The notes under the pieces were generated by a model, which was given only the letters and a program-made list of their open reading frames with translations, did not search any database and was not told the DNA's origin. From assembly GCA_001771575.1 (NCBI GenBank), contig MEUD01000001.1:62001-126000 (forward strand): a stretch of DNA of 64,000 bases, in the 5' to 3' direction. Shown piece by piece: positions 26,901 through 34,732 of this stretch (its first letter is position 1; every line of letters starts with the position of its first letter). The stretch is from a candidate division WOR-1 bacterium RIFOXYB2_FULL_45_9. Its GTDB lineage: Bacteria > Margulisbacteria > WOR-1 > O2-12-FULL-45-9 > XYB2-FULL-48-7. The position numbers were made by a program, and so were the translations under genes.

Positions 26901-28579
26901 GGCCCGGTATCGATGCTTTCTCCCCGAACATGCGCTGATCTGCCGCGGTCGACTTCATAGGTTTGGATCAAACAAACCTGGGGGACATTGTGCCGCTGTC
27001 CTCTGCTGTCGATCGCGCCCCCTTCGTCATTTTTTATGATGGTGTCTTTTGGTAGGGTCCCTTTGGCCAGATGCCAATTTCCACCTTGAAAAACAACCAC
27101 AGCCGCGTAATTTTTCCCTTGATAAGTGAAAGCAAGGAGTCGTTGGTTTGTTGGCAGGTACTCCTGGATGAAGGGACGCAATGGCCCCCTGACCGCGGCA
27201 AGATCAGCGGCGGTTGCGTTGGGAGAAGCGCTGGTCAATAAGTTGACCCCTCGCTGGCCGACTTGACGGCGGTTATTCGCCTCGACGTAATTTAAAACAT
27301 TACTGTTTATTGGCGGAGTGCCGGTCAGCAAAGAATATAGATCGGTCGCGTTGCATTGGCAGGCCAAGGTACGCACGGTCAGTTCATTGGTAACCTTTCG
27401 GCTGGCAATGACCTCTTTTGCCTGACCGCTGTTTAGCCGGGGGGCAAGAGTAGCGATGACTTCCGGGTTGGTTACTTTTCCGCTTTTTATCGCGGTGGCA
27501 AGCGCGGCGCCGTCAATATGGTCGGCAACAAGGCGGGCGACTTCGGGATTGGTGATCTCCCCATTTAATATCGATTGTCCAACAACCGTTTTGTTCATAT
27601 AGGGGAGGATGCTTTGAGCCGCGGACAGATTTTCAGGTGTCGACGCGGTTTTAAGGAAAACAAGCCCTTTGGTCTCGATTTGGGCCCTTAAAGCCGAGGT
27701 GCTATTAATGATCGCCCGGTTCTGATTGACCGCATTGGCGAGCTGACCCAGGTTTGCGGCGCTGGTAATAGCATTGGCGGCAGTTGAGATATGGCCAAAT
27801 CTGGTCTGCATGTTCGTGACAGACCGATTTGCCACTTCATTGGTTTGGTTCGCGTTATGAGGCAGGCTTGCCCAGTACTTAAAAGCATTTTCGGTGGCGG
27901 TTTTTTTAGCCGGATTAAACGAATCCGCTTCGTAGGCACGGAGAGCTTGGTCGCAGGCGGTCGCGCTTTCTAAGGCGGAAGCGGCTGTCGCCTGGTCAAT
28001 TTTGCTTTGGTTTACTTCCCTTCTTATTTTATTTTGATCCCGGCCGCAAGTGGTAACCAGCTGGGATAAGTTAACATATTTTCCTATTAAGTTTCTAATT
28101 CTTCCTAGGGCAGATAATACGGAATAAGGAGCGTTAGCATTGCCCGGAGCATCGGCCCCATGAGTTTCGGTTAAATTTCGTCTGGTCGCGGCTAAAAGAT
28201 CGGTCTTGCTATTGTAGATTGTTTCTTGTCCGGTAGTTTTGTTGTAGACAATATATTTGCCGTCTTCTTTTCGGTAAATAAAATTGCCGTCTTCAATGGT
28301 TGCCCCCCGGTCAATAAGCGCGGCAAGGGAGTTGGCAGATTGCTGATAGCCATGAACTTCGGCTGTTAACGCGACATCTGATAGGCTTATGCTGTCCGCG
28401 GTGCCGTCTTTTCCGGCGATTTGGTCAAAATTTTCATCAGTTATTTGGTCAGTGTCAGTGGTTGATTTGCGGTTGGTCTCGGTAACCTCTTCTTTGGTAA
28501 TTTTTCCGTCATTATTTTTGTCATATTTTCTCATTAACCTGTTTAAGTCTGCTTGGTTTTTAATGCCATCCATTCCCAT
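23996..28579 (-). CDS. Giant EF-hand protein with degenerate beta repeats and Pro-rich linkers
   Basis: 1527 residues, family not recognised. The N-terminus has one canonical EF-hand loop at residues 20-31 (D-K-N-N-D-G-K-I-T-K-E-E), so Ca2+ binding is likely. Residues about 150-430 are helical, with repeats such as NGEITNPEVARLVADHIDGAALATAI and SGKVTNPEVIATLAPRL. After Pro-rich linkers (one has PPPPPPPP) come many degenerate ~35-residue units of the type I/L-P-x-G-T-x-V-x-x-x-N-G-x-x-x-Q-x-x-V-D (for example GISLPTGTVVEFGNNGRPTQARVDGPMT and NVYVPPGLTAVLGSNGRITQLRVD). There is no signal peptide, so location is unclear. SD AAAGGGGGG lies 10 bases before the ATG, and a terminator-like hairpin sits in the leader. 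Confidence 0.75.
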   Translation of the reverse strand: MGMDGIKNQADLNRLMRKYDKNNDGKITKEEVTETNRKSTTDTDQITDENFDQIAGKDGTADSISLSDVALTAEVHGYQQSANSLAALIDRGATIEDGNFIYRKEDGKYIVYNKTTGQETIYNSKTDLLAATRRNLTETHGADAPGNANAPYSVLSALGRIRNLIGKYVNLSQLVTTCGRDQNKIRREVNQSKIDQATAASALESATACDQALRAYEADSFNPAKKTATENAFKYWASLPHNANQTNEVANRSVTNMQTRFGHISTAANAITSAANLGQLANAVNQNRAIINSTSALRAQIETKGLVFLKTASTPENLSAAQSILPYMNKTVVGQSILNGEITNPEVARLVADHIDGAALATAIKSGKVTNPEVIATLAPRLNSGQAKEVIASRKVTNELTVRTLACQCNATDLYSLLTGTPPINSNVLNYVEANNRRQVGQRGVNLLTSASPNATAADLAAVRGPLRPFIQEYLPTNQRLLAFTYQGKNYAAVVVFQGGNWHLAKGTLPKDTIIKNDEGGAIDSRGQRHNVPQVCLIQTYEVDRGRSAHVRGESIDTGPIMVTRTRTIPITSLEHVAARGLVHPAGFLEPTVASRPNPPAAIVDTPANPIVPAPTIETPNAPLNHPAPIRQPGPSRPAPIRQTPTEQRQPAFDPNLPMSWLRRGIDTVRGAYARFTSFTATLPTRLTSVNELATNTAIHKPGASSTQGNTQLHTLNRPVIVTIEGKNLTIPANSVVTVTNGKVSQIAFFEPFTITAGGEEINCQRAGRVNLNADGTIASVLDQNTRDVLLAAYVQPSTPNTAVAQGPRTRPLVSPPVTRTAGGTVLAPAPVRIAANPVVQPQAPVTQVAPPPPPPPPLTIQPLAFRGTNIALPAGTTQGTDGTYTFHNAGTITVTLSSGTPGTRTIAVANGDTLTKDSKGNITILHNADKTRETCYATREPTMHNNNIKWVSYEKTNESGSTVAVVLASDQSMPSTGTARRRTTPPPPATAPVAASSLPPGLTFSSQVPGTSRGLIDSHTRPANGTHNVTAQGRILIYNSKNEVAVYNVLPGDKLTIESGKVVSLTRGTSTYTFAGNDALIDTSTPALLQPGQAATPTIVAQQPPQPVIPPPTVPPTVVTRQSTRPVRTTTPVTPRTLTTATASFAGTVTSTINFGNPGEQKTLQVTIDRGNNVTLPSGYQSSPAGYNRFITISHMAGSVHSVDFHITEPLTSATPNVPAGMMAVINSNNQLLGHINPQSGAFTRLASPVLNQGGLLVQGQRQEKTMTVRLGGVDYQATVTPTFTGALPDGLSSLKLASPATIAGISLPTGTVVEFGNNGRPTQARVDGPMTIGNVTVPAASSSEIRFTTASPQKIGSIKAGNYGLTCSINGQNVYVPPGLTAVLGSNGRITQLRVDERITSTDRFNPPASVSSAGGNPPRSILSGITLAPSGLIPGETFQVTPQGIAISYDTAARTSWNERIRTSDSSIKQLFRNSGVSGRLSLTFKPDGTMATDPPISNPPRLTPFLTPTREVTMQISIQQRRQ

Positions 28580-28602
28580 CTTATTCTTGCCCCCCTTTAA
28601 CT

Positions 28603-28624
28603 AAAAAGTCCGCCAGAGGCGGAC
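28603..28624 (-). terminator. Terminator-like hairpin in the leader of the giant EF-hand gene
   Basis: On the minus strand GTCCGCC-TCT-GGCGGAC followed by TTTTT, only 24 bases before the start codon and just ahead of the ribosome site. No gene ends upstream on this strand, so it may act as an attenuator. A similar palindrome (TCCGCCTGCGGCGGA) lies at the tRNA-Ser element near 48584, so it could instead be a dispersed repeat. Confidence 0.55.
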
Positions 28625-28655
28625 CTGTTATTTGGCATAGAAACGACAAAAACAA

Positions 28656-28702
28656 CCTCTTCAGCAACAGGCTAACTGAAAGGCCATCTGGGTGACTCTC
28701 AC
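28656..28702 (-). promoter_or_regulatory. Structured 5' leader upstream of the EF-hand gene
   Basis: On the minus strand: small hairpin GTGA-GAG-TCAC (28692-28702), then an 8-bp stem CCTTTCAG/CTGAAGAGG closing an 11-base loop (28656-28683), then the terminator-like hairpin at 28603. A GATAAT box at 28707-28712 could start the transcript. I could not match it to a known riboswitch class. Confidence 0.35.
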
Positions 28703-28870
28703 ATATATTATCGTGATATGGGGTATGAAACTTGCGCGAAAAAGGGGGAAAGCCTTGACAGATAAGGGGGAATGTAACCCAGCTATTATTCAAATAATTA
28801 CTTTTCATAAAGCTTCTTGTGAGCCGTTGCCTGGAATGGTACTACTATGGAGAGGAGAAGGCAAGGGGGT

Positions 28871-29020
28871 GGGACAAGGGGATACGGGACAAGGGGATAC
28901 GGGACAAGGGGATACGGGACAAGGGGATACGGGACAAGGGGATACGGGACAAGGGGATACGGGACAAGGGGATACGGGACAAGGGGATACGGGACACGGA
29001 GATACGGGACACGGGGGTAC
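28871..29020. repeat. 15-bp minisatellite (GGGACAAGGGGATAC)
   Basis: Eight perfect copies from 28871 to 28990, then two decayed copies (GGGACACGGAGATAC, GGGACACGGGGGTAC) and a fading tail into GGGACGGGGCAGGGC. Unit length is a multiple of three, so all frames stay open by accident; I do not call a gene here. Inverted, decayed copies of the same sequence lie beyond the four-helix-bundle gene at about 29464-29500. Confidence 0.95.
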
Positions 29021-29043
29021 GGGACGGGGCAGGGCAGGGATGA

Positions 29044-29409
29044 TTAATGGTAGTTTTTTTGGCGAATATATTTTACGAAATTATTGATGCCGGCAATTAC
29101 TTTCTCGTAACAATTTGACCATTCATTGGCCCTGTTTCGGGGAAGATAATTCTTGCTGAATAATGCTTCGATATGGCTTTGCATTTCGCTGGCCTCTTTT
29201 CTGGCAATGTAAAAGATTTTGATCTTATCCTTATAGTAAAAGGCGCGATAACCTTCAGCTATATTGGCAGCGACAGATAAAGAGGCTCTTTCAATTTGAT
29301 CTCTGATCCTAAATCTTTCATCAATCGGAAGGGTTCGAGCAAATTGATGAATTTCCGCCATCAATTTGTTTGCTTCTTGCCAAATTCGTAATTCTTTAAA
29401 GGTTGGCAT
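29044..29409 (-). CDS. Four-helix-bundle protein (23S rRNA IVP/S23 family)
   Basis: 121 residues with the family pattern: FKELRIWQEANKLMAEIHQFARTLP, IRDQIERASLSVAANIAEGYRA (the most conserved helix, with N-I-A-E-G), a third helix FYIARKEASEMQSHIEAL and a C-terminal helix. Relatives are found in 23S rRNA intervening sequences and, as Avd, in diversity-generating retroelements; no reverse transcriptase or rRNA is present here. It lies between a minisatellite and an inverted copy of that repeat, as if the gene and repeats moved together. Confidence 0.88.
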   Translation of the reverse strand: MPTFKELRIWQEANKLMAEIHQFARTLPIDERFRIRDQIERASLSVAANIAEGYRAFYYKDKIKIFYIARKEASEMQSHIEALFSKNYLPRNRANEWSNCYEKVIAGINNFVKYIRQKNYH

Positions 29410-29463
29410 ATATAAATAATCTCATGAAAATGATGTAGCAATCTTATTGCCAAAATCTCCGCT

Positions 29464-29500
29464 CCCCGTCCCGTATATCCGTATCTCCGTCTCCCGTATA
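29464..29500. repeat. Inverted, decayed copy of the 15-bp minisatellite
   Basis: Contains CCCCGTCCCGTA, CCGTATCTCCGT and TCCCGTAT, which are reverse complements of the degenerate end of the array at 28991-29032. With the array it frames the four-helix-bundle gene. It ends directly at the promoter of the helicase gene. Confidence 0.7.
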
Positions 29501-29501
29501 G

Positions 29502-29507
29502 TATAAT
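29502..29507 (+). promoter_or_regulatory. -10 box of the helicase-nuclease gene
   Basis: TATAAT with 7 bases to the ATG at 29515 and no Shine-Dalgarno. It abuts the inverted minisatellite, which may supply the upstream part of the promoter. Confidence 0.6.
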
Positions 29508-29514
29508 AATCCCC

Positions 29515-32500
29515 ATGCCTACCGATATCCTAGCCGGCCTTAACCCGGAACAAACCGCCGCCGTGACCCATAAGAAAGGGCCGCTTCTGATCGTAGCGGG
29601 TGCGGGAACCGGAAAGACCACGGTCATTACCCGCCGGATCGCCTGGCTGATTGCCGAGAAACTGGCCAAGCCGGGGGAGATCCTGGCGTTGACCTTTACC
29701 GACAAAGCGGCCAGCGAGATGGAAGCCAGGGTCGACATGTTGGTTCCTTATGGCTACATTGATATATCCATTTCGACCTTTCACGCCTTTGGCGACCGGA
29801 TCCTGCGCGACCATGCCCTCGACCTGGGCCTTCGGCCCGATTACCGGGTTCTCTCCCGCGCCGAACAGATCGTCTTTTTTCGCGAACACCTCTTTGATTT
29901 TCCATTGAAGCATTTTCTCTCTCTGGGAGACCCGACCAAGCACATTGAAGCGCTTATCGGGGTGATTAGCCGGGCAAAGGATGAGGATATTACGCCGGAA
30001 GAGTATGTGGAATGGGCGGGAGAAAAGGCGAAGGCAAAGGCGGGACAGAAGGCAGAGGCAAGGGTTAAGGCGGGGCATAAGGGAGAAAAAAAAATAACCG
30101 CGACGTTTAGTCGCGGGACGGGAGAAACGGCGGAAGAAAAGTTAGAAAGAGAAAAACAACTTGAGATCGCGCTGGTTTATAAAAAATACCAGGAGCTAAA
30201 GGGGCAAAAAGGGTTCCTTGATTTTGGCGACCAGGTCTCCTTGACTCTTAAGCTTTTCCGGGAACATCCCGATATTCTCAAAGAATTGCGCGGCCGCTAT
30301 AAATATATTTTAGTCGACGAATTTCAGGACACCAACTTTGCCCAGTTTGAACAGCTCAAGCTTCTGGCGACGAAAAAAACAAACCTCACCGTCGTGGCTG
30401 ACGATGACCAGGCGATCTACCGCTTTCGCGGCGCGGCGATCAACAACGTCATTGGTTTCGAGTCCCACTATAAAGGGAGCAAAAAGATCGTCCTGACCAG
30501 GAATTACCGCTCGACCCAGCTGATCCTCGATACCTCAAGGCGGCTGATCAAACACAACGACCCCGAACGGCTCGAAGTCAAAGCGGGGATCGATAAACGG
30601 CTTATTGCTGAAAGTAAAGAAGCGGGCCAACCGGTCCAGCACCTTCACTTTGATACCGCTTCTTCAGAGGCCGATTGGGTGGCGCGCACAATTAAAGAGA
30701 AGTTCGAGGCCGACGCCTATAAATACCGCGACTTTGCTGTTTTGACCCGCTCCAACGCCGACGCCGAACTTTTCCGCCAGTCGCTCAACATGTTAAGTAT
30801 CCCCTTTGTTTTTTCTGGCGGGGGTGGATTGTATGTCCATTCGGAAGTCCGTTTGGCGGTCTCATTTCTAAGGGTCATCGGCGACCTGACCGATTCCAGG
30901 GCCCTTTATCATCTGGCGGTATCGGACCTTTATAAGTTAGCCCCCCTCGACCTGCAAAAAATGAATACCTTTGCCAGCCGGCGCAACTATACCCTGCATC
31001 ACGTTTTTTCCAACCTGGAGAAGGCGGGGATCCCCGGATCGGGATTTGAGGTCCTCTCCGATGTTGAAGGCGGCAGCCGAAAAATAGTCGGCAAAATAAT
31101 GGAAGATATCAATTATTACGTCGATTTTGCCAAGGACAAGACGACCGGTGAGGTTTTGTATCAATTTCTAAAAAGGTCCGGCTACCTGGCCGCTTTGACC
31201 AAGGTCCAAAGCCAGGAGAACGAAGGGCGGATCAAGAACCTGGCCAGATTTTTTGACAAGGTGAGAGAGTTCAAAGAGGTCGCCGACCACGACCGGGTCA
31301 GCGAGTTCGTTAAATATCTCAACATTCTTAAAGAGGCAGGGGACGACCCGGAATCTTCCCAGCCGGATATCGACGCCGACGCCGTCAGCCTCCTGACGGT
31401 CCACAAGTCAAAAGGGCTGGAGTTCCCGGTCGTTTTTATGGTTTCGCTGGTCGCCGATAAGTTCCCGGTCAGGAGCCGTCGCCGGCCGCTGGAGCTTCCG
31501 GACGGCATTTTAAAGGAAAAGCTTCCCGCGTCCGACCTGCACGTCATGGAGGAGCGGCGGCTTTTTTACGTCGGCATGACCAGGGCTAAAAACGAGCTTT
31601 ACCTGACCTCCGCGGTCGATTACGGCGGCAAACGTGATCGCAAAGTTTCGCAATTTATACTGGAAGCCCTCGACCTGCCGAAGGCCGATCTTTCCGTGAT
31701 CAAGCGGCCGCTGCTTTCCCAATTGGAGCTATTTACTCCCATGGCCGAAATCCCGGTGCCGGAGCGGGTTTATGGGCCGGATGAGCTGGTACAGCTTTCC
31801 CATTACCAGATCGACGATTATCTGACCTGTCCATTGAAGTATAAATTTGTCCATCTTCTTCGGGTGCCGCTTTTGCCGAATCAGCAGATCATTTACGGCT
31901 CGGCTTTGCACAAGGCGGTCCAGGCGTTTTTTACCGCCAAAAAACACGGCCAAAAATTCGGTGAAAAAGAACTCCTTGAGGTCTTTGCCCATAACTGGTC
32001 GCCGGAAGGGTTTATTTCACGAGCTCATGAAGAACAGCGCTTTGCCGCGGGAAAAGAAGCTCTTAAACTTTTCTGCTCCGCCCAGAAAAAAAGCGAACGC
32101 CAGCCCGCTTTTGTTGAAGAGGAATTTTCGATCAATCAGGATAATATTCAGGTCCGGGGGCGCTACGATTTAGTTGAAAAAAAAGCAGAGAAAACCTATA
32201 TCGTAGATTTTAAATCGTCTGATATTAGGACCCAGGAAAAAGCGGACAAGAAAGCCAAAGAGAGCCTCCAGCTTCTGATCTACGCCCTGGCGTGGCAAAA
32301 GATGTTTGGCATACTCCCCGATCGGCTTGAGCTCCATTTTCTTGAAACCGGGTTGATCGGTTCGCTGGAACCGGAAGAAAAGAACCTGGCTGGGGCATGG
32401 CAAAAAGTGGTGAAGGTGGCTGAAGGAATTAGGGCGGCTTATTTCCCGCCAAAACCGGGGCCTATTGCCTGCAGCTACTGCGCTTATAATGAACTTTGCT

Positions 32501-32517
32501 CCGCGTCGGCGGTTTAA
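29515..32517 (+). CDS. UvrD/Rep-family helicase fused to a Cas4/RecB-type Fe-S nuclease
   Basis: 1000 residues. Superfamily 1A helicase: Q-motif GLNPEQTAAV, Walker A AGAGTGKTT (28-36), Walker B LVDEFQDTN, YRFRGA, TRNYRST, LLTVHKSKGLEFPVVF and RLFYVGMTRAKNEL. The last ~230 residues are a RecB-fold nuclease: LSHYQIDDYLTCPLKYKF, GRYDLVEK...YIVDFKSSD (Asp and Glu/Asp-x-Lys catalytic core), QLLIYALAW, and cysteines at 772, 986, 989 and 995 that can hold a 4Fe-4S cluster as in AddB/Cas4. It probably processes DNA ends, acting as a one-chain AddAB-like enzyme. Residues about 170-205 are a Lys/Ala/Gly-rich insert made by repeat DNA. Confidence 0.92.
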   Translation: MPTDILAGLNPEQTAAVTHKKGPLLIVAGAGTGKTTVITRRIAWLIAEKLAKPGEILALTFTDKAASEMEARVDMLVPYGYIDISISTFHAFGDRILRDHALDLGLRPDYRVLSRAEQIVFFREHLFDFPLKHFLSLGDPTKHIEALIGVISRAKDEDITPEEYVEWAGEKAKAKAGQKAEARVKAGHKGEKKITATFSRGTGETAEEKLEREKQLEIALVYKKYQELKGQKGFLDFGDQVSLTLKLFREHPDILKELRGRYKYILVDEFQDTNFAQFEQLKLLATKKTNLTVVADDDQAIYRFRGAAINNVIGFESHYKGSKKIVLTRNYRSTQLILDTSRRLIKHNDPERLEVKAGIDKRLIAESKEAGQPVQHLHFDTASSEADWVARTIKEKFEADAYKYRDFAVLTRSNADAELFRQSLNMLSIPFVFSGGGGLYVHSEVRLAVSFLRVIGDLTDSRALYHLAVSDLYKLAPLDLQKMNTFASRRNYTLHHVFSNLEKAGIPGSGFEVLSDVEGGSRKIVGKIMEDINYYVDFAKDKTTGEVLYQFLKRSGYLAALTKVQSQENEGRIKNLARFFDKVREFKEVADHDRVSEFVKYLNILKEAGDDPESSQPDIDADAVSLLTVHKSKGLEFPVVFMVSLVADKFPVRSRRRPLELPDGILKEKLPASDLHVMEERRLFYVGMTRAKNELYLTSAVDYGGKRDRKVSQFILEALDLPKADLSVIKRPLLSQLELFTPMAEIPVPERVYGPDELVQLSHYQIDDYLTCPLKYKFVHLLRVPLLPNQQIIYGSALHKAVQAFFTAKKHGQKFGEKELLEVFAHNWSPEGFISRAHEEQRFAAGKEALKLFCSAQKKSERQPAFVEEEFSINQDNIQVRGRYDLVEKKAEKTYIVDFKSSDIRTQEKADKKAKESLQLLIYALAWQKMFGILPDRLELHFLETGLIGSLEPEEKNLAGAWQKVVKVAEGIRAAYFPPKPGPIACSYCAYNELCSASAV
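30098..30116. repeat. Palindrome inside the helicase gene
   Basis: CCGCGAC-GTTTA-GTCGCGG, a perfect 7-bp stem, within a G/A-rich low-complexity stretch (about 30020-30130) that encodes a Lys/Ala/Gly-rich insert in domain 1B. Reading frame is kept. Confidence 0.8.
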
Positions 32518-33569
32518 GAAAGTTGCAGTGGTTGGGGCTCGTGCTTGTCTTCCAGGGCGTCGAGCTTATCGTTAAACTTGATGATCCGTTTTTCGGTGTC
32601 TTCGTATTTTGTCGCCAGGTCTTTTAAGTGTTTTCCCATGGTCCCAAAATCGTTCATCACCCGTTCAAAGTCTCCCTGAAGGCGGGAGATGTTCTTTAAA
32701 ATTTCTTTGGCCTGTTCCTCGATCTTCATGCCGCGCAGGCCGAGGAGGATCGTTTGCAGGTAGCCGTAGAATGAGTTGGGGGAGACCGGGATAACTTTAT
32801 TTTCGATGGCGTAGCGGAAGATGCTTTTGTCGTCTTCCAGGTCCTCGTCCTTGATGATCATTTCGTAATAAACGTTTTCCGCCATAACGTACATCAGGGC
32901 GAAATCAAAGGTCCCTTCGTCGGGGAGGATGTATTTGCGACGGATATCGTCAATGTGTTTTTTGACGTCGCGGACGAACTGTTTTTTTGCCGCCAGCTTT
33001 GAGGCGTCATCCGGCGATTCGATCACTCGCTTGAAGTTTTCCAGCGGGAACTTGGAATCGACCGGGACCATTCCGTCCTTGAGGACGATCACCGCGTCGA
33101 CTTTTTCGCCGCTTTTGAAACGGTACTGTTCCTGGTAGCGCGAAGGGGGGAGGACCTGCTTGAGCAAGTCGCTCAAGAAAAGTTCGCCCATGCCGCCGCG
33201 CAATTTCGGCGCCCGCAGGATCTCTTGCAGTGAAGCGATGTCCTTGCCGACTTCCTGGACCCGCTTGGTCGTTTCATGGACTTCGCCGAGCTTGCGGCTG
33301 ACATCGCTGATGACCTTGGCCGCGTTGTCGAGCCGGGCGTTGACGTTCTTGTCGACGTTTTGCAGGGTCTGGGTCAGGTCGGTATTTACCTTTTGCATGA
33401 TCGTCTGGTTGTCGGCGTAAAGACGGGTGACCGAGGTCCTGATCTCTTCCATTTGCTTTTGCATCAGGTCCAGGGTCTTATCTTCTGGAGCTTTTGGCTG
33501 AAGCTTGTAAACGACCAGCCCCAGCAGGGCGAGCGTCGCGACCAGCAATACGATCATGATCATTTCCAT
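32514..33569 (-). CDS. rmuC: RmuC family protein
   Basis: RmuC limits recombination at inverted repeats; its mechanism is unclear but the fold is nuclease-like. 351 residues: an N-terminal membrane helix (MIVLLVATLALLGLVVYKL), a coiled coil (about 30-110), and the RmuC domain with LRGGMGELFLSDLLKQVLPPSRYQEQYRF, VDAVIVLKDGMVPVDSKFPLENF and YVMAENVYYEMI. Its stop overlaps the helicase stop region by 4 bases (convergent). TGCTAGAAT ends 9 bases before the ATG. A palindrome-suppressing protein is notable in a genome rich in palindromic repeats. Confidence 0.92.
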   Translation of the reverse strand: MEMIMIVLLVATLALLGLVVYKLQPKAPEDKTLDLMQKQMEEIRTSVTRLYADNQTIMQKVNTDLTQTLQNVDKNVNARLDNAAKVISDVSRKLGEVHETTKRVQEVGKDIASLQEILRAPKLRGGMGELFLSDLLKQVLPPSRYQEQYRFKSGEKVDAVIVLKDGMVPVDSKFPLENFKRVIESPDDASKLAAKKQFVRDVKKHIDDIRRKYILPDEGTFDFALMYVMAENVYYEMIIKDEDLEDDKSIFRYAIENKVIPVSPNSFYGYLQTILLGLRGMKIEEQAKEILKNISRLQGDFERVMNDFGTMGKHLKDLATKYEDTEKRIIKFNDKLDALEDKHEPQPLQLS

Positions 33570-33578
33570 TAGATGGAA

Positions 33579-33587
33579 ATTCTAGCA
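33579..33587 (-). promoter_or_regulatory. Extended -10 box of rmuC
   Basis: TGCTAGAAT on the minus strand with 9 bases to the ATG at 33569 and no Shine-Dalgarno. Confidence 0.55.
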
Positions 33588-33662
33588 TAAATAGCTATCT
33601 CCCGCACTCGGGTTGAATGGGGTTGACTTATTTGGCGGATTTGGTAATCTTTTAGTCTAATA

Positions 33663-34718
33663 ATGATAAAAAGAGCTTTTTTGATCGCCCTGGCCATTTT
33701 TACCCTCACTCAATTTGCTTTCGGGTATACCCCCGAGGAGATCAAAGGTTTTCAAACCCGATTGAGCACCATCCGGGCCGAGATCAATACATTAAAAATA
33801 AGATTGACCGGCACCACCGACAGCGCGGCCCGTCAGGACATTACCGAAGATATCCAGTTTTATGAATTAATGGCATCCGATCTGGAAAGAAAGTTAAAAG
33901 AGAGTGATGGGGCGGCGGCAACAACAACTCCCTCCACTACTTCCACTACGACCACTACTTTGGCCTCGGTCAAAAAAGCGCCGGCTCTGGCGCCGACCAA
34001 TAAAGATAAATTACGTTTAGCCGCTTTAACCAAAGAGATAGCCAGTCTGAACAAACGATTTGACCGGGCCAGGAGTAAAACGGAGCAGAATAATATAGCA
34101 AAGCAGATCCTGGGATATAAAGCTGAAGCCGCGGCGATCAAAAACCGGTTATACCCCAAAAAGGTCGTTCCAGCCAGGCCGGCGGCCACGATGGAGGCCG
34201 AACGGATCAGCCGAATAATTTCACTTGAGGCAGAGGATTTTGTTACAGCTCCGCAGGAAACGGCCGAGAACATTGAGCGTCAGAAGTTTAGGCATTCAGT
34301 TGGGATCGGGGGAGGATTTTTTGGAGGGACGACCAGTTTCTTTGGAGGGGCCCGGTTTCCTCTAAAAGTGGTTTTTGGCCCGGCCTTAATGTCTATCAGG
34401 GTGGGGGCGGGATTAGCACAAAGCCGCGACGCCGGGACCCGTTATTATCCGGCCACGTTTGATTTTCTTTTTTGTTTCCCTCCCGGCTGGCTGACCGGGA
34501 CCGATAACTATATTGGTTTCGGGTTAAATTACGTTGTTTCAACTACCCTTGGCAAGGCCGGCACCGTGGGCGGAGAAATATTTTACGGCGTGGAAAGCGA
34601 AGGGTTTGGCGGCATCGTTTTTGGTGAGGTCGGCTACTCGATCTTGCGAACCGGGTTTTCGCCAAGCCACAAAGGGGGGACCGTTCTGGTCGGGATGCGA
34701 AAAGTCCTTGGATATTAA
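33663..34718 (+). CDS. Secreted coiled-coil / barrel-like protein (paralogue 2)
   Basis: 351 residues, unknown function. Signal peptide MIKRAFLIALAIFTLTQFAFG; a helical segment (FQTRLSTIRAEINTLKIRLTGTTDSAARQDITEDI), a Thr/Ser linker, a second similar helical segment (RLAALTKEIASLNKRFDRARSKTEQNNIAKQILGYKAEAAAIKNRL), then a C-terminal ~150-residue Gly/Phe-rich domain with IGFGLNYVVS, VGGEIFYGVESEGFG and FGEVGYSILRTGF. The two helical segments look like an internal duplication. The C-terminal domain is shared with the proteins at 4513 and 34799. Possible -35 TTGACT at 33623 and -10 TAATCT at 33645. Confidence 0.75.
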   Translation: MIKRAFLIALAIFTLTQFAFGYTPEEIKGFQTRLSTIRAEINTLKIRLTGTTDSAARQDITEDIQFYELMASDLERKLKESDGAAATTTPSTTSTTTTTLASVKKAPALAPTNKDKLRLAALTKEIASLNKRFDRARSKTEQNNIAKQILGYKAEAAAIKNRLYPKKVVPARPAATMEAERISRIISLEAEDFVTAPQETAENIERQKFRHSVGIGGGFFGGTTSFFGGARFPLKVVFGPALMSIRVGAGLAQSRDAGTRYYPATFDFLFCFPPGWLTGTDNYIGFGLNYVVSTTLGKAGTVGGEIFYGVESEGFGGIVFGEVGYSILRTGFSPSHKGGTVLVGMRKVLGY

Positions 34719-34732
34719 AGAAAAATCGGCTA

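Noticed and set aside
28871-29020. CRISPR array
   Set aside because: The repeats are contiguous 15-mers with no spacers and no cas genes nearby.
28692-29087. Open frames of 66-131 codons through the 15-bp minisatellite
   Set aside because: The unit is a multiple of three without stops, so every plus frame stays open by chance; no ribosome site and no domain outside the repeat.
29044-29409. Diversity-generating retroelement (Avd protein)
   Set aside because: No reverse transcriptase, template/variable repeat pair or target gene is near; the adjoining repeats are simple tandem units.
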